Positions 25,284 to 34,047 of a DNA stretch of 64,000 nucleotides are shown here, piece by piece. Both the position numbers and the translations under genes were made by a program. The DNA lies in assembly GCF_000805335.1 (NCBI RefSeq), contig NZ_KN708638.1:4007652-4071651 (forward strand), in the 5' to 3' direction. The notes beneath the pieces were generated by a model, which was not told the DNA's origin, made no database searches, and saw only the letters and a program-made list of their open reading frames with translations. The stretch is from Streptomyces sp. CT34. Its GTDB lineage: Bacteria > Actinomycetota > Actinomycetes > Streptomycetales > Streptomycetaceae. Each line of letters opens with the position of its first letter. The stretch's first letter is position 1.

Positions 25284-25478
25284 GTGAAGGTCACCATCGA
25301 CGAGGACCGGTGCGTCGGCGCCGGGCAGTGCGTGCTGGCGGCGGACGATGTCTTCGACCAGCGCGACGAGGACGGCGTCGTCGTCCTGCTCGACCCCGAC
25401 CCGTCCGACGCGCGGCTGGTCGAGGTCGAGGAGGCCGCCGCCAGCTGCCCGGCGCTCGCGATCACCGTGGAGAGGTAG
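25284..25478 (+). CDS. [3Fe-4S] ferredoxin for the P450
   Basis: 64 residues from GTG 25284 with GGAGG upstream. The cysteine pattern CVGAGQC and SCPA gives three ligands (Cys10, Cys16, Cys54) with Gly/Ala replacing the second ligand of a 4Fe-4S site. This is the classic 3Fe-4S ferredoxin that serves streptomycete P450s. Acidic residues (DEDGVVVLLDPDPSD) suit docking. It is cotranscribed with the P450. Confidence 0.93.
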   Translation: MKVTIDEDRCVGAGQCVLAADDVFDQRDEDGVVVLLDPDPSDARLVEVEEAAASCPALAITVER

Positions 25479-25543
25479 CCGGCCGCAACGGCTGCGCCGC
25501 AGGTCCACAGCGGGATGCGTACGGTGAGGGAGTGCGGTGAGGA

Positions 25544-26731
25544 GTGCGGTTGAGCGATCGGACCGGGCGGGCGGGGGCCCGGCCCTGGATGACGGACTTG
25601 GTGGGCGCGGGGCTCTGCTTCGGCCTGTCCAGTCCGGTGGCGGTGGTCACCGCGTACTACCACCGGTCGCCGGCCGCCTGGTACCTCGGCGGCCTGGCGC
25701 TGGCCTGCCTGCCGCTGCTCGTCCGCAGCCGGTGGCCGTTCCCCGTGGTCGCGGCGACCCTGGCCGCCGACGTCGCCCAGCTCGCCCTCCTCGCCTTCCC
25801 GGGGCCGTCGCCCGCCGCCACCGGGGTCGCGCTCTACACGGTGGCGGTGCGCACCGAGCGGCGTACGGCGTGGCGCATCGGCGCCGGCGCCACCGCGGTG
25901 CTGCTCGCCGTATCGGTGATCCGGCGCCCGGGCCCGGACAACCTCTGGCAGTACCTGGCGGTGCTCGCCGGCATGGGCCTGGCGGTGGCCAGCGGCGACG
26001 CGGTGCGCTCCGGCCGCCGGCTGCTCGCCGCCGCCGTGGAGCGCGCCGACCGCGCCGAGCGCACGCGGGAGGCGGAGGCCTGCCGCCGGGTCACCGAGGA
26101 GCGGCTGCGCATCGCCCGGGAGCTGCACGACGTCGTCGCCCACCACATCACCCTGGTCAACGCCCAGGCGGGCGTGGCCCACCACCTGATGCGGTCCGAC
26201 CCCGACCACGCCTACCAGGCACTGGAACGGATCCGGGACACCAGCCGGACGGCCCTGGACGAACTGCGCACCACCGTGGGGCTGCTGCGGCACGGCGAGT
26301 CCCCGGACGCGCCCCGCGAGCCGGCACCCGGCCTCGCCGGTCTCGACGCGCTGCTGGCCTCGTTCCGGCACAGCGGGCTCGACGTCACCCTGGAGCGCAC
26401 CGGCGACCCCGCCGAGCCGGCGTCGATCACCGGCCTGGCGGCCTACCGGATCGTCCAGGAGGCCCTCACCAACACCCGCAAGCACGCCGGCCCGGTGGCG
26501 GCGCGGGTCCGCCTGGACTACCGCACCGGCGTCCTGCATCTCACCGTCGAGGACGACGGCCGTGCCGGTGGCGGTGCGCAGCCCGGTCCCGGCGCCGGGA
26601 CCGGGCACGGGATGATCGGCATGGCCGAGCGCGCCAAGGCCGCCGGCGGCACCCTCACCGCGGGGCCGCGCCCCGGCGGGGGCTTCCGCCTGCACGCCGA
26701 ACTGCCGCTGCACACCGGCCGAAAGGGCTGA
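25544..26731 (+). CDS. Sensor histidine kinase (HisKA_3 type)
   Basis: 395 residues from GTG 25544 (TTG 25550 is an alternative). Five or six membrane helices occupy residues 15-160. The phosphoacceptor helix is EERLRIARELHDVVAHHITL with the His in ELHD. The ATPase domain has the N-box VQEALTNTRKHAG, DDGRAGGG and GHGMIGMAERA. It is typical of NarL-type kinases. Two bases separate it from its response regulator. The extracytoplasmic loops are short, so it probably senses a membrane-associated signal. Confidence 0.9.
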   Translation: MRLSDRTGRAGARPWMTDLVGAGLCFGLSSPVAVVTAYYHRSPAAWYLGGLALACLPLLVRSRWPFPVVAATLAADVAQLALLAFPGPSPAATGVALYTVAVRTERRTAWRIGAGATAVLLAVSVIRRPGPDNLWQYLAVLAGMGLAVASGDAVRSGRRLLAAAVERADRAERTREAEACRRVTEERLRIARELHDVVAHHITLVNAQAGVAHHLMRSDPDHAYQALERIRDTSRTALDELRTTVGLLRHGESPDAPREPAPGLAGLDALLASFRHSGLDVTLERTGDPAEPASITGLAAYRIVQEALTNTRKHAGPVAARVRLDYRTGVLHLTVEDDGRAGGGAQPGPGAGTGHGMIGMAERAKAAGGTLTAGPRPGGGFRLHAELPLHTGRKG

Positions 26732-26733
26732 CC

Positions 26734-27450
26734 ATGACGATCCGCGTGCTGCTCGCCGACGACCAGGCGCTGCTGCGCGGCACCTTCCGGATGCTGATCG
26801 ACTCCACCCCCGGCATGGAGGTCGTCGCCGAGGCGGCCACCGGGCGCGAGGCCGTCGCGCTCGCCCGCAGCCGGCGCGCCGACCTCGTGCTGATGGACAT
26901 CCGGATGCCCGACCTCGACGGGATCGCCGCGACCGGGCTGATCACCGCGGACGAGGACCTCGCGGGCGTGAAGGTCCTGATCCTGACCACCTTCGAGAAC
27001 GAGGAGTACGTCGCCGAGGCGCTCCGCGCCGGTGCCAGCGGCTTCCTCGGCAAGGGCATCGATCCCGAGGAACTCCTGGACGCCATCCGGGTCGTCGCGG
27101 CCGGCGACGCCCTGCTGTCGCCGCACGCCACCAAGGCCCTGATCGCCCGCTTCCTCGCCCAGCCGGCGCCGCGCGGCCGTACCGCGCCGCCGGGGCTCGC
27201 CGCGCTCACACCGCGGGAGGAAGAGGTCGTCGCCCTGGTCGCCGCGGGCCTGTCCAACGACGAGATCGCCGAGCTGCTCTTCGTCACGCCGCTCACCGCC
27301 AAGACCCATGTCAACCGTGCCATGGCCAAGCTCGGCGCCCGCGACCGGGCGCAGCTCGTGGTCCTCGCCTACCGGACCGGGCTGGCCCACCCGGACGACC
27401 CGGACCCGCGGACGGGGCGGCCCGGACTTCGTCGGCCTAGCTCGGGTTGA
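26734..27450 (+). CDS. NarL/LuxR-family response regulator
   Basis: 238 residues. The receiver has the LADDQ acidic pocket, phosphoacceptor Asp in VLMDIRMPDLDG (about residue 54), the switch TTFE, and a Lys in FLGKGI. The LuxR helix-turn-helix is LTPREEEVVALVAAGLSN to TAKTHVNRAMAKLGARDRAQ. It follows the kinase stop by two bases. Its 3' end overlaps the convergent secreted-protein gene by 14 bases, so the two transcripts can pair. Confidence 0.92.
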   Translation: MTIRVLLADDQALLRGTFRMLIDSTPGMEVVAEAATGREAVALARSRRADLVLMDIRMPDLDGIAATGLITADEDLAGVKVLILTTFENEEYVAEALRAGASGFLGKGIDPEELLDAIRVVAAGDALLSPHATKALIARFLAQPAPRGRTAPPGLAALTPREEEVVALVAAGLSNDEIAELLFVTPLTAKTHVNRAMAKLGARDRAQLVVLAYRTGLAHPDDPDPRTGRPGLRRPSSG

Positions 27451-27757
27451 GGACGACGCTGGCGAAGCGCTTGCCGGAGGGGGCCGACGCGCCCGGGGCG
27501 AGACGGGTCGCCGCTCCCTTGCAGTGCTTGCCGGCGTAGACGCTCAGCGGCTGCTTCGTCCCGTTGCGGGCGCCGCGGGACACCTGGCGCATGTCGAGGC
27601 ACTTCTTGTCCGGCAGGTTCCGGACGTAGTACGGCTTGCCTCCGGGCCCCACCCAGCCGAACTCCCCGCCGGCGGCGTGCGCCGCGCTCGCGGGGAGGGT
27701 CACGGCAAGTGCGAACCCGGTGAGACCGAGGGTGATCGGGCGGAACAGACGCATCAT
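27437..27757 (-). CDS. Small secreted protein with two Cys
   Basis: 106 residues from ATG 27757 with AAGGGA upstream. The signal peptide (RLFRPITLGLTGFALAVTL, cleavage near AHA-AGG) leads to a short basic mature domain (GKPYYVRNLPDKKCLDMRQV, YAGKHCKGAATRL) whose two Cys may pair. The size recalls streptomycete exported inhibitor-like or cell-wall peptides, but no specific family matched. Confidence 0.7.
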   Translation of the reverse strand: MMRLFRPITLGLTGFALAVTLPASAAHAAGGEFGWVGPGGKPYYVRNLPDKKCLDMRQVSRGARNGTKQPLSVYAGKHCKGAATRLAPGASAPSGKRFASVVLNPS

Positions 27758-27878
27758 GGTCCCTTCGTGAGGAGAGCGAACATTTCGTACCGGGGCCAAC
27801 GGCCGAGTCCGGGGAAGGAAACGGGCCCGTGGGCCGATGGATGGAGGGCACCCGCAACCGGGGCCGGAACGGGGAGAG

Positions 27879-28418
27879 ATGAGCGATCCGGAGATCAGGG
27901 CCGCCCGGCCCGACGAGCGCGCGGCGGTGGAGGAGTTGTTCACGGAGGCCGCAACGTGGCTTGCCGCACGGGGAATCGACCAGTGGCGGTATCCGCCGCG
28001 CCGCGACCTGATCACCGCGGCGGTGCGGCGCGGCGAGGTGTTCCTCGCGCTGCGGCGGCAGCGCCCCGTGGGGACGTTCCAGCTCGACGGTTTCGCCGAT
28101 CCGGAGTTCTGGGGCGCCGCCGACCGGCCGGACGCGGCGCTCTACGTCCACCGGATGACGGTGAGCCGGCGGGCCGCGGGCGAAGGGCTCGGGGCCGCGC
28201 TGCTGGACTGGGCCGCGGACCGGGCGGCGGCGGCCGGGAAGGGGTATCTGCGGCTGGACGCCTGGAAGGACAACCCCGGGCTGCACCGCTACTACCGCTC
28301 GGTGGGCTTCGAGCCGGTGCGCATCGTGGACCTGCCGCACCGGCGGTCCGGGGCGCTGTTCCAGCGGCCGGTGTGCGCGGGGCGGCGCCGCGGCGACCGG
28401 GGCTCTCGCACTGCGTGA
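27879..28418 (+). CDS. GNAT-family N-acetyltransferase
   Basis: 179 residues from ATG 27879 with GGGGAGAG upstream. GNAT motifs: ALYVHRMTVSRRAAGEGLGA with the acetyl-CoA loop R-x-x-G-x-G-x-A variant (AAGEGLGAAL), then LRLDAWKDNPGLHRYYRSVG and FEPV. This matches small GNATs acting on amino acids, peptides or antibiotics. It is a single gene between divergent and unrelated neighbours. The substrate is unknown. Confidence 0.87.
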   Translation: MSDPEIRAARPDERAAVEELFTEAATWLAARGIDQWRYPPRRDLITAAVRRGEVFLALRRQRPVGTFQLDGFADPEFWGAADRPDAALYVHRMTVSRRAAGEGLGAALLDWAADRAAAAGKGYLRLDAWKDNPGLHRYYRSVGFEPVRIVDLPHRRSGALFQRPVCAGRRRGDRGSRTA

Positions 28419-28540
28419 TCAAGGGCACACGTACTGCCCGGTAATATCGGGCGGTCGCGGACCTAGAGTGACCCCGGCGGTCGCCGTCGCGGATGGCGGG
28501 TGGGGGCGGCCGGGATGCCGATCCGAGTTGGGAGATGTGG

Positions 28541-29623
28541 ATGCGCTCTCCGAAGGACTTCTTTCGCCCGTTGGCGGTCGGGGCACCGGAACCGGTGCGG
28601 GATGTGCCGTTCCGGCCGTCGCGGATGATCCATTTCTTTGATCCGGGGAACCCGAAGATGGCGGCCAAGGTGCCGGCCATCGCACCGACGGTCGATGTGC
28701 TGCTGGGCAATCTGGAGGACGCGGTCGCCGCGGACCGCAAGGAGGCGGCACGGGCGGGGCTGGTGGAGGTCGCCCGGAGTGTCGACTTCGGCGAGACGCA
28801 GCTGTGGACGCGGATCAACAGCCTTGATTCGCCATGGGCGTTGGACGATCTGCTGACGCTGGTCACCGAGATCGGGGACCGGCTCGACGTGATCATGGTG
28901 CCGAAGGTGGAGAGCGCCGCGGACATCCACTACGTGGACCGGCTGGTCGCCCAGCTGGAGGCGCGGGCCGGGATCCGGCGGCCGATCCTGGTGCACGCCA
29001 TTCTGGAGACGTCCGCCGGTGTCGCCAACGTCGAGGAGATCGCCGGGGCCAGCCCCCGGATGCAGGGGATGTCGCTGGGGCCGGCCGATCTGGCGGCGAG
29101 CCGGCGGATGAAGACCACCCGGGTCGGCGGCGGGCATCCGGGATACCTGGTGCGCCAGGACCCGGACCGGGAGCGCCCGGACGCGCCGCGCGCCGTGTTC
29201 CAGCAGGACCTCTGGCACTACACGATCGCGCGGATGGTGGACGCCTGCGCGGCGCACGGGATCCTGCCGTATTACGGGCCGTTCGGGGACATCAAGGACA
29301 CCGTCGGGTGCGAGGACCAGTTCCGCAACGCGTTCCTGCTCGGGTGCGTCGGGGCGTGGAGCCTGCATCCGGTGCAGATCGGGATCGCGAAGCAGGTGTT
29401 CTCGCCGGCCCCGGACGAGGTCGCCTGGGCGCGCAGGGTGATCGCGGCGATGGGCGACGGCACCGGTGCGGTGATGATCGACGGCAAGATGCAGGACGAC
29501 GCCACGTTCAAGCAGTGCCAGGTGGTGGCGGAGCTGGCGCAGGCGCTCGCGGCGCGGGACCCGGAGCTGCGGGCAGCGTACGACGCGGCAGGCACGGCGA
29601 GTACAGCAGGTGAGGAGCGGTGA
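28541..29623 (+). CDS. Malyl-CoA/beta-methylmalyl-CoA lyase-like protein
   Basis: 360 residues. ATG 28541 has GGGAG at 6-10 bases; ATG 28535 is too close. HpcH/HpaI-CitE aldolase-family marks are present: [42 protein letters not shown] and a Glu in [18 protein letters not shown]. It resembles Mcl1-type lyases that cleave beta-methylmalyl-CoA to glyoxylate and propionyl-CoA in the ethylmalonyl-CoA pathway (Mg2+-dependent). It overlaps the next lyase gene by 4 bases (GTGA). Ccr and ethylmalonyl-CoA mutase genes usually sit beside such pairs; neither is here. Confidence 0.8.
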   Translation: MRSPKDFFRPLAVGAPEPVRDVPFRPSRMIHFFDPGNPKMAAKVPAIAPTVDVLLGNLEDAVAADRKEAARAGLVEVARSVDFGETQLWTRINSLDSPWALDDLLTLVTEIGDRLDVIMVPKVESAADIHYVDRLVAQLEARAGIRRPILVHAILETSAGVANVEEIAGASPRMQGMSLGPADLAASRRMKTTRVGGGHPGYLVRQDPDRERPDAPRAVFQQDLWHYTIARMVDACAAHGILPYYGPFGDIKDTVGCEDQFRNAFLLGCVGAWSLHPVQIGIAKQVFSPAPDEVAWARRVIAAMGDGTGAVMIDGKMQDDATFKQCQVVAELAQALAARDPELRAAYDAAGTASTAGEER

Positions 29624-30516
29624 GCGACGTGACGCGGAGCGCGGTGGCGCACGGTGGTGTGCGGGCCCGGCGGTCGGTGCTGTACATGCCGGGGGCCAAC
29701 GAGCGGGCGCTGGAGAAGGCCCGGTCGCTGCCGGCCGACGCGCTGATCCTCGACCTGGAGGACGCGGTCGCCCCGGACGCCAAGGCCGAGGCCCGGCAGC
29801 GGGTCGCGGCGGCCGCCGCCTCGGGCGCGTACGGGCACCGGGAGGTGACGATCCGGGTCAACGGGCCCGGGACCGAGTGGCACGCCGATGATCTGCGGGC
29901 GGCGGCCGAGGCCGGTCCGGACGCGGTGGTGGTGCCGAAGGTGGAGTCCGCACGGACCGTACTGGAGGTCGAGCGGGCGCTGGAGGCGGCCGGTGCGCCG
30001 GACCGCACGGCGATCTGGGCGATGGTGGAGACGCCGCGGGCGATGCTGGACGCCCGCGCGGTGGCCGCGGCGAGCGAGCGGCTCACGGTGCTGGTGATGG
30101 GCACCAACGACCTGGCGAAGGAGCTGCACGCGGAACACGTGCCGGGCCGGGCGCCGCTGCTGACCGGGCTGTCGCTGGCGCTGCTGGCGGCCCGCGAGTC
30201 CGGGAAGGCGATCCTGGACGGGGTCTACAACGACGTGCGGGACCCCGAGGGGTTCGAGGCGGAGTGCGTCCAGGGACGGCAGTTCGGCTTCGACGGGAAG
30301 ACGCTGATCCATCCGTCCCAAGTCGAGCCGTGCAACCGGGTGTTCGCGCCGACAGAGGAGGACATCGCCCACGCGCGCAAGGTCATCGAGGCGTTCGAGC
30401 TCGCCGGGCGGGAGGGGCGGGGCGTGGTCACCGTCGACGGGCGGATGATCGAGAACCTGCATGTGGAGGACGCCCGGCGGGTGCTGGCGCTGGCCGCCGC
30501 GGTGGCCGGACGGTAG
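29620..30516 (+). CDS. CitE/HpcH-family CoA-ester lyase or malyl-CoA thioesterase
   Basis: 298 residues from GTG 29620. The family core is clear: [37 protein letters not shown] (metal-binding Asp/Glu), [33 protein letters not shown] and GTNDLAKEL, then the C-terminal [17 protein letters not shown]. It resembles Mcl2-type (3S)-malyl-CoA thioesterase or citrate-lyase beta-like proteins. Coupled translation with the upstream Mcl1-like lyase suggests they act in sequence on malyl-type CoA esters. Confidence 0.82.
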   Translation: MSDVTRSAVAHGGVRARRSVLYMPGANERALEKARSLPADALILDLEDAVAPDAKAEARQRVAAAAASGAYGHREVTIRVNGPGTEWHADDLRAAAEAGPDAVVVPKVESARTVLEVERALEAAGAPDRTAIWAMVETPRAMLDARAVAAASERLTVLVMGTNDLAKELHAEHVPGRAPLLTGLSLALLAARESGKAILDGVYNDVRDPEGFEAECVQGRQFGFDGKTLIHPSQVEPCNRVFAPTEEDIAHARKVIEAFELAGREGRGVVTVDGRMIENLHVEDARRVLALAAAVAGR

Positions 30517-30571
30517 CGGCGTACGGCAGGGGGCCGGTGGCCGGAGGCCGGAGGCCGTGGACCGGCGGCCG

Positions 30572-31696
30572 TCACAGCGCCTCCGGTGCCGGACGGAGGG
30601 TCAGGGCGGCCTCCGCGGTACGGACGGCGCAGGGCCGGAAGCCGTTGCCGATCCGGTCGAGGAGGGCCGCCAGCCACCGGCAGTCGTCCGGCCCGGCGTA
30701 CCGCAGGCGCATCCGGTGGGCCTGGAAGAGAACGATCCGCAGCTCGTGGAGGCGGCCGGTGTCGGGCTCCAGGGAGACGAGGTAGAGCGGGCGCAGGTCG
30801 TCGCGGTAGCGCTCGAAGCCGGTGATGCCCTCGTAGTCGTCGACGAAGTCGCCGCACCCGTGGAGGACGAGCTTTCCCCGGTAGACCTCCAGGGGGCGGG
30901 GGTGGTGCGCGGAGTGGCCGTGGACGATGTCCACACCGCCGTCGACGAGCGTGTGGGCGAAGGCGATCTGCTCGCGGGAGACCTCGTAGCCCCAGTTGGA
31001 ACCCCAGTGGACCGAGGCCACCGCCAGGTCGCCGGGGCGCCGCTCCGCGCCCAGCCGGGCCACCAGCTCGGTGGCGGCGGCGGGCGTCGGGCGGGCGACG
31101 AAGTGCACCCCGCCGTGCCGCGCGGTCGCGGCCCAGGTGCGGGGGATGCCGCTGGACGGCATCCCGAAGGAGAGGGTCAGCAGCCGGCGGCGGCCGTCGA
31201 GGGGGACCGCGGCCGGGTGCCGCGCCGCCGCCGCGTTCGCCCCCGCGCCCGCGGCGCGCAGGCCCGCGCCGGCCAGGCTCTCCAGGGTCTCCGCCAGCCC
31301 GGCACGGCCGAAGTCCAGGACGTGGTTGTTGGCCAGCACACAGACGTCGGGGCGGGCGGCGGCCAGACAGGGGAGGTTGGCGGGGTTCATCCGGTAGTGG
31401 ATCTGCCGGCCGGGGGCGAAGGTGTCGCTCCGGGTGACGCTGGTCTCCAGGTTGATCACGCGGGCGGCGGGGGCGGCCCCGTCGAGGACCGCCAGCGCGT
31501 CGCCCCAGGGCCAGGGGAAGGCGACCGGGCGGGGGATCGGGCCGTTCGCCGCCTCGGCCAGCCCGATGTAGGAGCGGGCGTCCGCCACGTACGGCTCCCG
31601 GAGCTCGGGATCGCCGGGATGCGGCAGGATCTGGTCGACGCCGCGGCCGAGCATCACATCGCCGCAGAGACTGACTGTGACCAGATCACCGGCCAT
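30572..31696 (-). CDS. CapA-family protein (metallophosphatase fold)
   Basis: 374 residues. The CapA pattern is evident: LCGDVMLGRGVDQ at the N-terminus, RVINLETSVT, CVLANNHVLDFG, HWGSNWGYEVS and IVHGHSAHHPRPLEVY, with His/Asp residues typical of the calcineurin-like fold. CapA/PgsA proteins take part in poly-gamma-glutamate capsule formation, but most actinobacterial members stand alone with unknown role, as here. There is no signal peptide or membrane helix. It is convergent with the lyase pair. Confidence 0.87.
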   Translation of the reverse strand: MAGDLVTVSLCGDVMLGRGVDQILPHPGDPELREPYVADARSYIGLAEAANGPIPRPVAFPWPWGDALAVLDGAAPAARVINLETSVTRSDTFAPGRQIHYRMNPANLPCLAAARPDVCVLANNHVLDFGRAGLAETLESLAGAGLRAAGAGANAAAARHPAAVPLDGRRRLLTLSFGMPSSGIPRTWAATARHGGVHFVARPTPAAATELVARLGAERRPGDLAVASVHWGSNWGYEVSREQIAFAHTLVDGGVDIVHGHSAHHPRPLEVYRGKLVLHGCGDFVDDYEGITGFERYRDDLRPLYLVSLEPDTGRLHELRIVLFQAHRMRLRYAGPDDCRWLAALLDRIGNGFRPCAVRTAEAALTLRPAPEAL

Positions 31697-31727
31697 TTTC
31701 CCAGGTTAAGGCGGGTGGCGGGGGTTG

Positions 31728-32732
31728 TCATGCGGCGGGCCCCGGCACCGCGGGCGGACCGAAGCGGCGCCGGTACGCGGACGGTGTCAGTCCGGTCTCG
31801 CGGCGCATCAGGGCGCGCAGATGGGCCGCCGTGCCCAGGCCGCACTTCCGGGCGACGACGTCGAGGCGGGACTCGCCGCGTTCGATCAACCGGCAGGCGA
31901 GGGCGAGCCGTTCACCGGTCAGCCAGGCCAGCGGGGTGGTGCCCAGCTGGGCACGGAAGCGGCGGTGGAGGGTGGCCGGGCTGACGGTGGCGCGGGCGGC
32001 CAGGCCAGGGACGGTGAGCGGGGCGTCCAGGTGTTCCCGGGCCCAGGCCAGGAGCGGGGCCAGGGAGGCGTCGGCGACGCGCGGCACCGGGCGCTCCACG
32101 AACTGCCGCTGGCCGCCGTCCCGGTGGCCGGCGAAGACCAGCCGGCGGCCGACCGCGTTGGCGATCTCCGCGCCGTGATCGCGGCGGACCACGTACAGCC
32201 CCAGGTCGAGCGCCGCGGCGCTGCCCGCCGCGGTGAGGATGTCGCCGTCGTCCACGAAGAGCACATCGGACTCCAGCCGGACGGCGGGGAAGCGGGCCCG
32301 GAAGACGTCCGCCCACTGCCAGTGGGCGGTGGCCCGGCGGCCGTCCAGCACGCCCGCCTCGGCGAGGGTGAACGCGCCGCTGCAGAAGCCGACCAGGCGC
32401 GCACCGCGATCCCGCGCCCGGCGGACGGCAGCGAGCACGGCGGGGCGGCGGGGCACCTCGACGTCCGGCCGGTTCGGGACGATCAGGGTGTCCGCGTCGT
32501 CGGCCGCGGCCAGGTCCGCGACGCCGGTGAGGGTGAAGAACCCGTCGCGCATCAGGGTCCGCGGCTCGGGGGAGCAGAGCCGGAAATCGTAGAGCTCCCG
32601 GCCGATTTCGGGCCGACGCAGGCCGAACACCTCGGTGGCGCAGCCGAGTTCGAAGGGGTTGGAGTTGTCGTCGACGATCACCACGACGCGGTGCGGGCGG
32701 GCGGCGGCCGGTTGCGAGGATCCTTGCGGCAT
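31728..32732 (-). CDS. GlxA-type AraC-family regulator (DJ-1/PfpI + HTH)
   Basis: 334 residues. Residues 12-190 are a DJ-1/PfpI-like domain (RVVVIVDDNSNPFELGCATE, RLVGFCSGAFTLAEAGVLDG with the nucleophile-elbow Cys, TAHWQWADVFRARFP). Residues 235-330 form an AraC HTH pair (LAARATVSPATLHRRFRAQL, GTTPLAWL, LGTAAHLRALMRRETGLTPS and AYRRRF). It is divergent from the cupin gene with 51 bases between starts, so it probably controls that gene and itself. Confidence 0.9.
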   Translation of the reverse strand: MPQGSSQPAAARPHRVVVIVDDNSNPFELGCATEVFGLRRPEIGRELYDFRLCSPEPRTLMRDGFFTLTGVADLAAADDADTLIVPNRPDVEVPRRPAVLAAVRRARDRGARLVGFCSGAFTLAEAGVLDGRRATAHWQWADVFRARFPAVRLESDVLFVDDGDILTAAGSAAALDLGLYVVRRDHGAEIANAVGRRLVFAGHRDGGQRQFVERPVPRVADASLAPLLAWAREHLDAPLTVPGLAARATVSPATLHRRFRAQLGTTPLAWLTGERLALACRLIERGESRLDVVARKCGLGTAAHLRALMRRETGLTPSAYRRRFGPPAVPGPAA

Positions 32733-32783
32733 ATGCGATTCCTAGCACTCGCGGCGGCTGCGCGGCCGGGACAGGATCGGGCC

Positions 32784-33209
32784 ATGAACGATCACGCAGA
32801 TGACCGGGCGACCGAGCCGCTCGCCCTCGCCGCCGCACTGGCCTCCTTCGACGCCCTGTGGAGCCCCCGGATCGTCGCCCGGGTCAACGACTACGACGTA
32901 CGGGTCGCCAAGGTGCGGGGCGAGCACCTCTGGCATGTGCACACCGACACCGACGAGTTCTTCCTGGTGGTGGCGGGGGAGCTGTTCATCTCGCTGCGCG
33001 AGGCCGCCGGGGAGCGGACGGTCCGCCTCCCCCAGGGCTCGGTCTTCACCGTCCCCCGGGGCATCGAGCACAAGCCGCACTCCCCGTCCGGCGCCTCGAT
33101 CCTGGTCTTCGAGCCCACCGGCACGATGACGGTCGGCGACCGGCACGAGGAGATCCCGGACCATGTGGACGCGACCACCGGGCATGCGCTCGGAACGGCG
33201 GCCCGCTGA
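32784..33209 (+). CDS. Cupin-domain protein
   Basis: 141 residues from ATG 32784. A single cupin barrel has the metal motif HLWHVHTDTDEFFLVVAGE (two His plus Glu) and motif 2 VPRGIEHKPHSPSG (His). This matches small metal-binding cupins near AraC-type regulators. It could be an isomerase, a dioxygenase or a stress-related binding protein; the sequence does not decide. Probably controlled by the divergent GlxA-type regulator. Confidence 0.87.
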   Translation: MNDHADDRATEPLALAAALASFDALWSPRIVARVNDYDVRVAKVRGEHLWHVHTDTDEFFLVVAGELFISLREAAGERTVRLPQGSVFTVPRGIEHKPHSPSGASILVFEPTGTMTVGDRHEEIPDHVDATTGHALGTAAR

Positions 33210-33293
33210 GCCGACGACCGGGCCGGACAGCGCGACCGCGGCCATACCGGACAGCAGCGCCCGCCGGTCGTGGATCCCCGTGTAAGTCGTCAT
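33205..33293 (-). pseudogene. Orphan Tat-type signal peptide fragment
   Basis: From ATG 33293 the minus strand reads DRRALLSGMAAVALSGPVVG and then SAG. This is a twin-arginine signal peptide followed at once by unrelated sequence antisense to the cupin gene. It looks like the surviving 5' end of an exported-protein gene. No ribosome site is evident. The 216 bases between it and 33510 hold no gene. Confidence 0.35.
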
Positions 33294-33509
33294 GGTCCAA
33301 GGGTCGTTGGCCCCACCGGAGTCGACCCTGAGGACGGCCGCAGACTTCGGGTGGGGTCAGCCCCCGCGCTCCGCGCCCTCCGGGGCGGTTGGGCCACCCG
33401 ACTGATTTATGGCCCGCGAGCGTTTGGCTCCCTGCGGGTTATCGGCGACACGGGCCGACAACGGCAGCACGATACGTCCGGACAGCAGGCTGACGAGGCA
33501 AGGAGCGTC

Positions 33510-33959
33510 GTGAAAAGACTAGTGCAGGCGGGAACGGTCGCCGGGGTGTGCGGTCTGGTGCTGTTCGGCACCGGAGTCGCGAGCGCGCAGAACCCTCCGA
33601 ACGGATCGCTGCTGTCCGCGGTGACGGGTTCGAACGGATCGCTGCTGTCCGCGGTGGCCGGCGCCGATCTCGCCTCGGTGACCGGAATGATGTCCGGAGT
33701 GCTCTGCGACAACCACCTCGTCGACTTCAACTACCGATCCCCCAAGGTGAAATCGCCGCACCCGTGCGTCAACGGGCCGGTGCACAGCGGAAACAGCAAG
33801 AACAGCAACAACTACCTCAACCGCGGGAACCCGGTGAACAGCGGCAACATCGAGACCGCGGCCGGCTCCACCAACAGCCTCAACTCGGCCACCGGTTCCG
33901 AGCGGAACAGCCGCAACGACATCTCCAAGATCCTCAAGGTCCTTCCCCGAGGTCACTGA
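33510..33959 (+). CDS. Small secreted Asn/Gly/Ser-rich protein (NGPV family member 1)
   Basis: 149 residues from GTG 33510 with AAGGAG upstream. The signal peptide (VQAGTVAGVCGLVLFGTGVA SA) leads to a tandem repeat SNGSLLSAVTG/SNGSLLSAVAG. A Cys-framed block follows (LCDNHLVDFNY to SPHPCVNGPVHSGN), then an Asn-rich tail (NYLNRGNPVNSGNIE). The block CxNGPVxSGN is shared with the convergent gene at 34389, so they are paralogues. Extracellular or surface location is expected. No catalytic motif. It resembles aerial-hyphae surface proteins in composition but lacks chaplin or rodlin signatures. Confidence 0.75.
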   Translation: MKRLVQAGTVAGVCGLVLFGTGVASAQNPPNGSLLSAVTGSNGSLLSAVAGADLASVTGMMSGVLCDNHLVDFNYRSPKVKSPHPCVNGPVHSGNSKNSNNYLNRGNPVNSGNIETAAGSTNSLNSATGSERNSRNDISKILKVLPRGH

Positions 33960-33978
33960 CCGACCGGGCTCCGGCCCA

Positions 33979-34018
33979 CCGAAAGCCGGCCCCGGATCGC
34001 TCCGGGGCCGGCTTTCGG
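33979..34018. terminator. Bidirectional 18-bp terminator
   Basis: The stem CCGAAAGCCGGCCCCGGA pairs perfectly with 34001-34018 around a TCGC loop. It sits between two convergent secreted-protein genes and can serve both. Confidence 0.88.
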
Positions 34019-34047
34019 TCAGGTCTGCGGCCCGGCGCCGCCCTCAC

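Noticed and set aside
23657..26713. Very long minus-strand open frame opposite the P450 and kinase
   Set aside because: It is a GC-bias shadow; the plus strand carries clear P450, ferredoxin and kinase motifs, and the long frame has none.
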